A stretch of 64,000 nt of DNA from Euryodendron excelsum (Eukaryota > Streptophyta > Magnoliopsida > Ericales > Pentaphylacaceae), in assembly GCA_033060915.1 (NCBI GenBank), contig CM065377.1, positions 60,205,183 to 60,269,182 on the forward strand, in the 5' to 3' direction. The translations under genes and the position numbers were made by a program. Positions within the stretch are counted from its first letter, which is position 1. Every line of letters starts with the position of its first letter. Shown piece by piece: positions 60,599 through 64,000 of the stretch. The notes below the pieces were generated by a model. It was not told the origin of the DNA and made no database searches. It saw only the letters and a list, made by a program, of their open reading frames with translations.

Positions 60599-60778
60599 CA
60601 AGGATTCTGTTATATAAGAATTTATTAAATTATCTTAATTTCTAGCTTTCCGCTTAGGTCTTTAATCTAACTCTAATAACTTTAATCCACTATAACAAGG
60701 ATTCTGTTATATAAGAATTTATTAAATTATCTTAATTTCTAGCTTTCCGCTTAGATCTTTAATCTAACTCTAATAACT
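60599..60778. repeat. 97-bp tandem duplication
   Basis: CAAGGATTCTGTTATATAAG through CTCTAATAACT occurs at 60599 and again at 60696 with about one substitution in the second copy, suggesting a recent event. Confidence 0.93.
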
Positions 60779-60986
60779 AACTCAAGTTAGTTTTTAATAC
60801 CCACTTTGGATAGTGTTCAAGTCAGAGTTTGGTTCACATAAACAAGTTTGCTATAAGTTATATGACTAATCATATTTTATTTTGAACAATTATTATTCTC
60901 TAACCATGAAAGAATGAAGACTAAAAAAGGCAAACCAAGAAAAACAAAGAAACATATTGATTTTTCATCTCAAAACCTTTTAGTGG

Positions 60987-61870
60987 GTTGTTTACCTGAT
61001 ATGGTTTTTTTTAATGCTTATTTATTTAACAAAGATCCTTTCCAACTTATTTATTAGGCATCATTGGCAATGATGTTTTTAATTAACGTGTTATTGCTGA
61101 CAACGCTTTTCATTTGTATTTTTTGCTATTTTAATTTCTATTGTGAAAATGATAATTTTTTTCAGATTGTGAATAAATAAAACGAATAACCAAAAATGTC
61201 AATCTCAAAGTTGGAAAAAAAAACAAAAAAACCCAATATAGGTAGATTGCCCTTCAAAAAAAATAGTACAAAAAAGTAATGAACTAAACCTCAAAAACCA
61301 ACAAATCAATTGGTCCCGAACTCCAAAAATAAAAAGTTCAAACTCTGATCATATGGATCAAAGTAAAAACCCAGTGTTCACAAATCTCAATACAATGACA
61401 AATCTTCATATTCTAATACAATAATCTGAACTGGAAAAAAAATGCAAAAAAGGAATATGTACTGAGAGGAAACCCTTACCAATATGAGCAACACAACGGT
61501 GAATGTTTGGGGACGTTGGAGCGATACAATGAGCAACTCTTCCAAGCAACAATATAGGGCTCACTCAAGGCCCTAACTCCAGAAGACCCCCTCTGAAATG
61601 CAAATAACGGTTTTAAGAGTTCAGAAAGAAAAGCGTTAATTCTAAAAAGTTTGTTTGTTTCAAATGAATTATTCATGTTTCCAAAATTCGTTTTCACAAA
61701 AATAAATTAAAATAATAAAAAATACAAATGAAAAGCGTCATTAGCAATAACGCTTTCAGTAAAGGTATCATTGCCAATGACGTTTAACTAGGGTCCTGTA
61801 AATAAGTTAAAAAGGACCTTAGATAAATAAATAAATATTAAAATAATTACTGTTTGGTAAAAAAACCTCC
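60987..61870. mobile_element. Long-inverted-repeat element (MULE-like or foldback candidate)
   Basis: The left arm (about 60987-61150) and right arm (about 61691-61870) are inverted copies: AACGCTTTTCATTTGTATTT left versus AAATACAAATGAAAAGCG right, and TCATTGGCAATGAT left versus ATCATTGCCAATGA right. Flanks TTTTAGTGG and TATTAGTAG could be a decayed 9-bp target duplication, as for Mutator-like elements. The middle has no recognised gene. Confidence 0.55.
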
Positions 61871-63160
61871 TATTAGTAGAGTGCAATAGACGAGATCTTG
61901 AAGTCAATTCAACTCAACAAATTATCAAAAAAAAAAAAAACTCAACAAGACTTCTATACGTGGCGACACTAAATGAATTCAACTTTCTTTTTTCCTTTTT
62001 ATTATAGAGCTTGGCCATGCTTAATTTAGATTGCATGAGTCAATCATGCTTATTTAGTTTCTTTGCTAGAATAAGTCATGCTCGGCTTCCAAGTAAATTC
62101 ACATGTAGGCTTCTACAACAACTAATAATTTCTTTGTTATTTGTTAAAGGGAACTTTTCACGGTTGAAACTCATCTTTTCCTTGCTGCTATCTTGCACTT
62201 GCACTTGCACTTGCACTTGATCTTGAAGATTAAGCTAATCATAGTTATAAAAATAAAAAACAAAAGCAGAAAATGTTAGAAGAAATAGAAGAGGACAACA
62301 CAACTAAAAAATATAGAGAGAAACGGGTTTAAATCACACATTCTCACCATTAGGATGAATGACACGAGTTTACAAACTATGTTTTATTAATTTCCTAGGA
62401 TAATTATTAGACTTGGAAGTAAAATTTTTAGACAAGAACCCTTGTGCTGTACTTAATTCATAAATTTGCGAAGAGAAAAGAAAAACAAACTCTTAGCTAG
62501 CTAGCGTATGAAAAATAAACTTTTACTTAAATTGTGATTGTTACAATATTTACCCTTATTTAGATGAGGTTTTACCTCCTTTCTTTAGCTAGAAAATCAA
62601 ATTCTGGTTTAAAAAAAGTAAAAAATTTGGTTAAAAATGTTAAAATTATAATAAAAAAAAAGAGTTTGAACGGCTTATATACTTCGTTATACTTCTCTAT
62701 TTTCAAAAGATTAATTACAATATAAAATAATAATTATAATAATACAAATTGCTCCATCAAAAATATTTTTTTCTCAAAATATCACATTTGATGTAAAATC
62801 ATGAAGTAGACATTTATATTATTTAAATATACACCGAATTGATATTCACCCACTCCCAATAAAGGGGCAGGTAGAGAAAGGCATTTTATATTTTAATTTA
62901 TTTTCATTATAGTGGTTAATTTATGAGATAATTATACTGTAACCTCTTCCAGTTTAAACATAAATTAGATGACTCATATATGATTCAAAAGTGATCAAAT
63001 AGTTTCTTTATAATTTGGATTTATTTACAAAATAAATAGAATTGTGACATATTTAGTGAATGATAAAAATACACTTACAAAAGTCAACCATTTATTTTAG
63101 TATAGAAATGTAAAACTGTTATATTTTGAAAAACGAAATGACAAAAATACTCCAATGATA
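61871..63160. other. AT-rich sequence, no gene recognised
   Basis: It includes a (TTGCAC)4 hexamer run at 62193-62218 and long A-rich tracts. No splice-consistent coding, RNA gene or transposon terminus was recognised. Confidence 0.6.
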
Positions 63161-63162
63161 AA

Positions 63163-63692
63163 ATTACTGTTAATTCAAATAGTTTTCATCGTTTTTACAT
63201 GTTAGGCTAAACCAAAGGGAGTTATATTTTCACTTTTAAACCACATAGATTAGATCATGTGATTTTTGCTCAAACAGAAGTTATAGTATGATTTCTCTTA
63301 TTTTAATTTGGTTCGGGGCAGGGACGAGTTGAAGCCACAAATACCCCGAACCCACCCAAATTATATGTAAATAGTCAAAATTACCCCTTGATTACTCTCA
63401 GAAATAGTAATCTTTAGGTCTAAATTGGTGGTTGATTAGTTAAACTTCAGTGTTAATTTAGTATTTGATAAAATTACTGTTAATTCAAATAAACATGCTA
63501 AACCAAAGGGATTATATTTTTCAAAACCACATAGATTTTTTGTGCACTTATTTTTTTGGTACAGGAATTGGAGCTTAAACCAAGGCAAACTCTCAGAAAT
63601 AGGGCTAAAAAAATCAGTTAATTTGACTTCTAAAATGCATTAAAATCCTTTTTGTGCACTTTTTACAGGAATTGGAGCTTAAACCAAGGCAA
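63163..63692. repeat. Interleaved direct repeats
   Basis: ACTGTTAATTCAAATA ... CTAAACCAAAGGGA ... ACCACATAGATT occurs at about 63168-63250 and about 63474-63538. TTTTTGTGCACTT ... ACAGGAATTGGAGCTTAAAC occurs at about 63538-63590 and about 63648-63692. The pattern suggests serial local duplications of one ancestral block. Confidence 0.8.
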
Positions 63693-63707
63693 ATGGGCAA
63701 AAATAGG

Positions 63708-64000
63708 ATGACCGATCGATCGTCCGATTGAACGGTCCACAGAACGTTTGATCAACCGATCGATCGCTAGGCTCACCGATCGATCGGTGATCTCTGCTCG
63801 ACCTTCTGCAACAAACTTCAGAGAGGGTGTTTTTCCGATCGATCGGCCTTTCGATCGGTGACGTCGGAACTCCTTCAACAGACGACACAAATGCAAACGT
63901 TAGAGAGGTCGATTTTACGATCGATCGGGCGTTCGATCGCAATGATCGTTCGATCGGCTGTTCGATCTGTCGCCTTACCGATCGATTGGTTTGTACAAAC
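63708..64000. repeat. Cluster of CGATCG / CGATCGATCG palindromes
   Basis: CGATCGATCG occurs at least five times and single CGATCG or TTCGATCG several more, in under 300 bp, continuing to the window edge. Frames here translate to Ser/Ile/Asp/Arg repeats and are not genes. CG-rich palindromes are striking in an otherwise AT-rich, CpG-poor region. Confidence 0.8.

Overview
The window is plant nuclear DNA, most likely from a flowering eudicot. It is AT-rich, has GT-AG introns with pyrimidine-rich acceptors, and its introns are filled with plant-type transposons (Helitrons, hAT MITEs, TRIMs, Gypsy LTRs, LINE remnants). No bacterial-type operon, CRISPR array, rRNA or tRNA gene was seen.

One host gene dominates. 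From 1934 to 50602 on the + strand lie 19 coding exons of a full-size ABCC (MRP) transporter of the plant ABCC1/ABCC2 clade. The 5' exons (TMD0, L0 linker and the first helix of TMD1) lie upstream of the window. The exons here total 3,888 nt, join in frame at every junction, and give 1,295 residues plus TAG. They cover most of TMD1, NBD1, the linker, TMD2, NBD2 and the conserved C-terminal tail. A polyadenylation signal lies about 90 bp after the stop. About 3.9 kb of coding sequence is spread over 48.7 kb, because introns have been enlarged by nested transposons; the largest is 13.3 kb.

Layout: 1-1933 upstream intron with a cluster of GTCGAC-like motifs; 1934-8280 first four exons, including one GC-AG intron; 8281-14586 intron with two hAT MITEs; 14875-22022 intron with a minus-strand Helitron that carries a second Helitron and a solo LTR; 22191-27447 NBD1 exons, with a solo-LTR candidate ending 49 bp before one acceptor; 27448-40710 giant intron with a tandem repeat, a head-to-head TRIM pair, a LINE remnant and a stack of three Helitrons; 40711-50602 TMD2, NBD2 and tail. 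Two consecutive introns in the last block each contain a local tandem duplication that copied a splice acceptor plus the start of the next exon. In both cases the upstream copy is dead and the downstream copy is the intact exon.

Downstream of the gene are a TRIM fragment, a Helitron (about 51680-53529), and a complete non-autonomous Tat-type Ty3/Gypsy element (53541-59624) with a perfect 5-bp target duplication. That element has gag remnants on the minus strand, no recognisable pol, a 61-bp tandem repeat, and an opposite-strand ORF resembling the putative gypsy-type transposase family. The remaining 4.4 kb is repeat-rich and AT-rich, with an RNase H remnant, an inverted-repeat element, local duplications, and at the right edge a dense cluster of CGATCG palindromes. 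I found no convincing undescribed biochemical system. The most interesting signals are the twin exon-start duplications inside the transporter gene and the transposon stratigraphy, which can be read from empty sites within the window itself.
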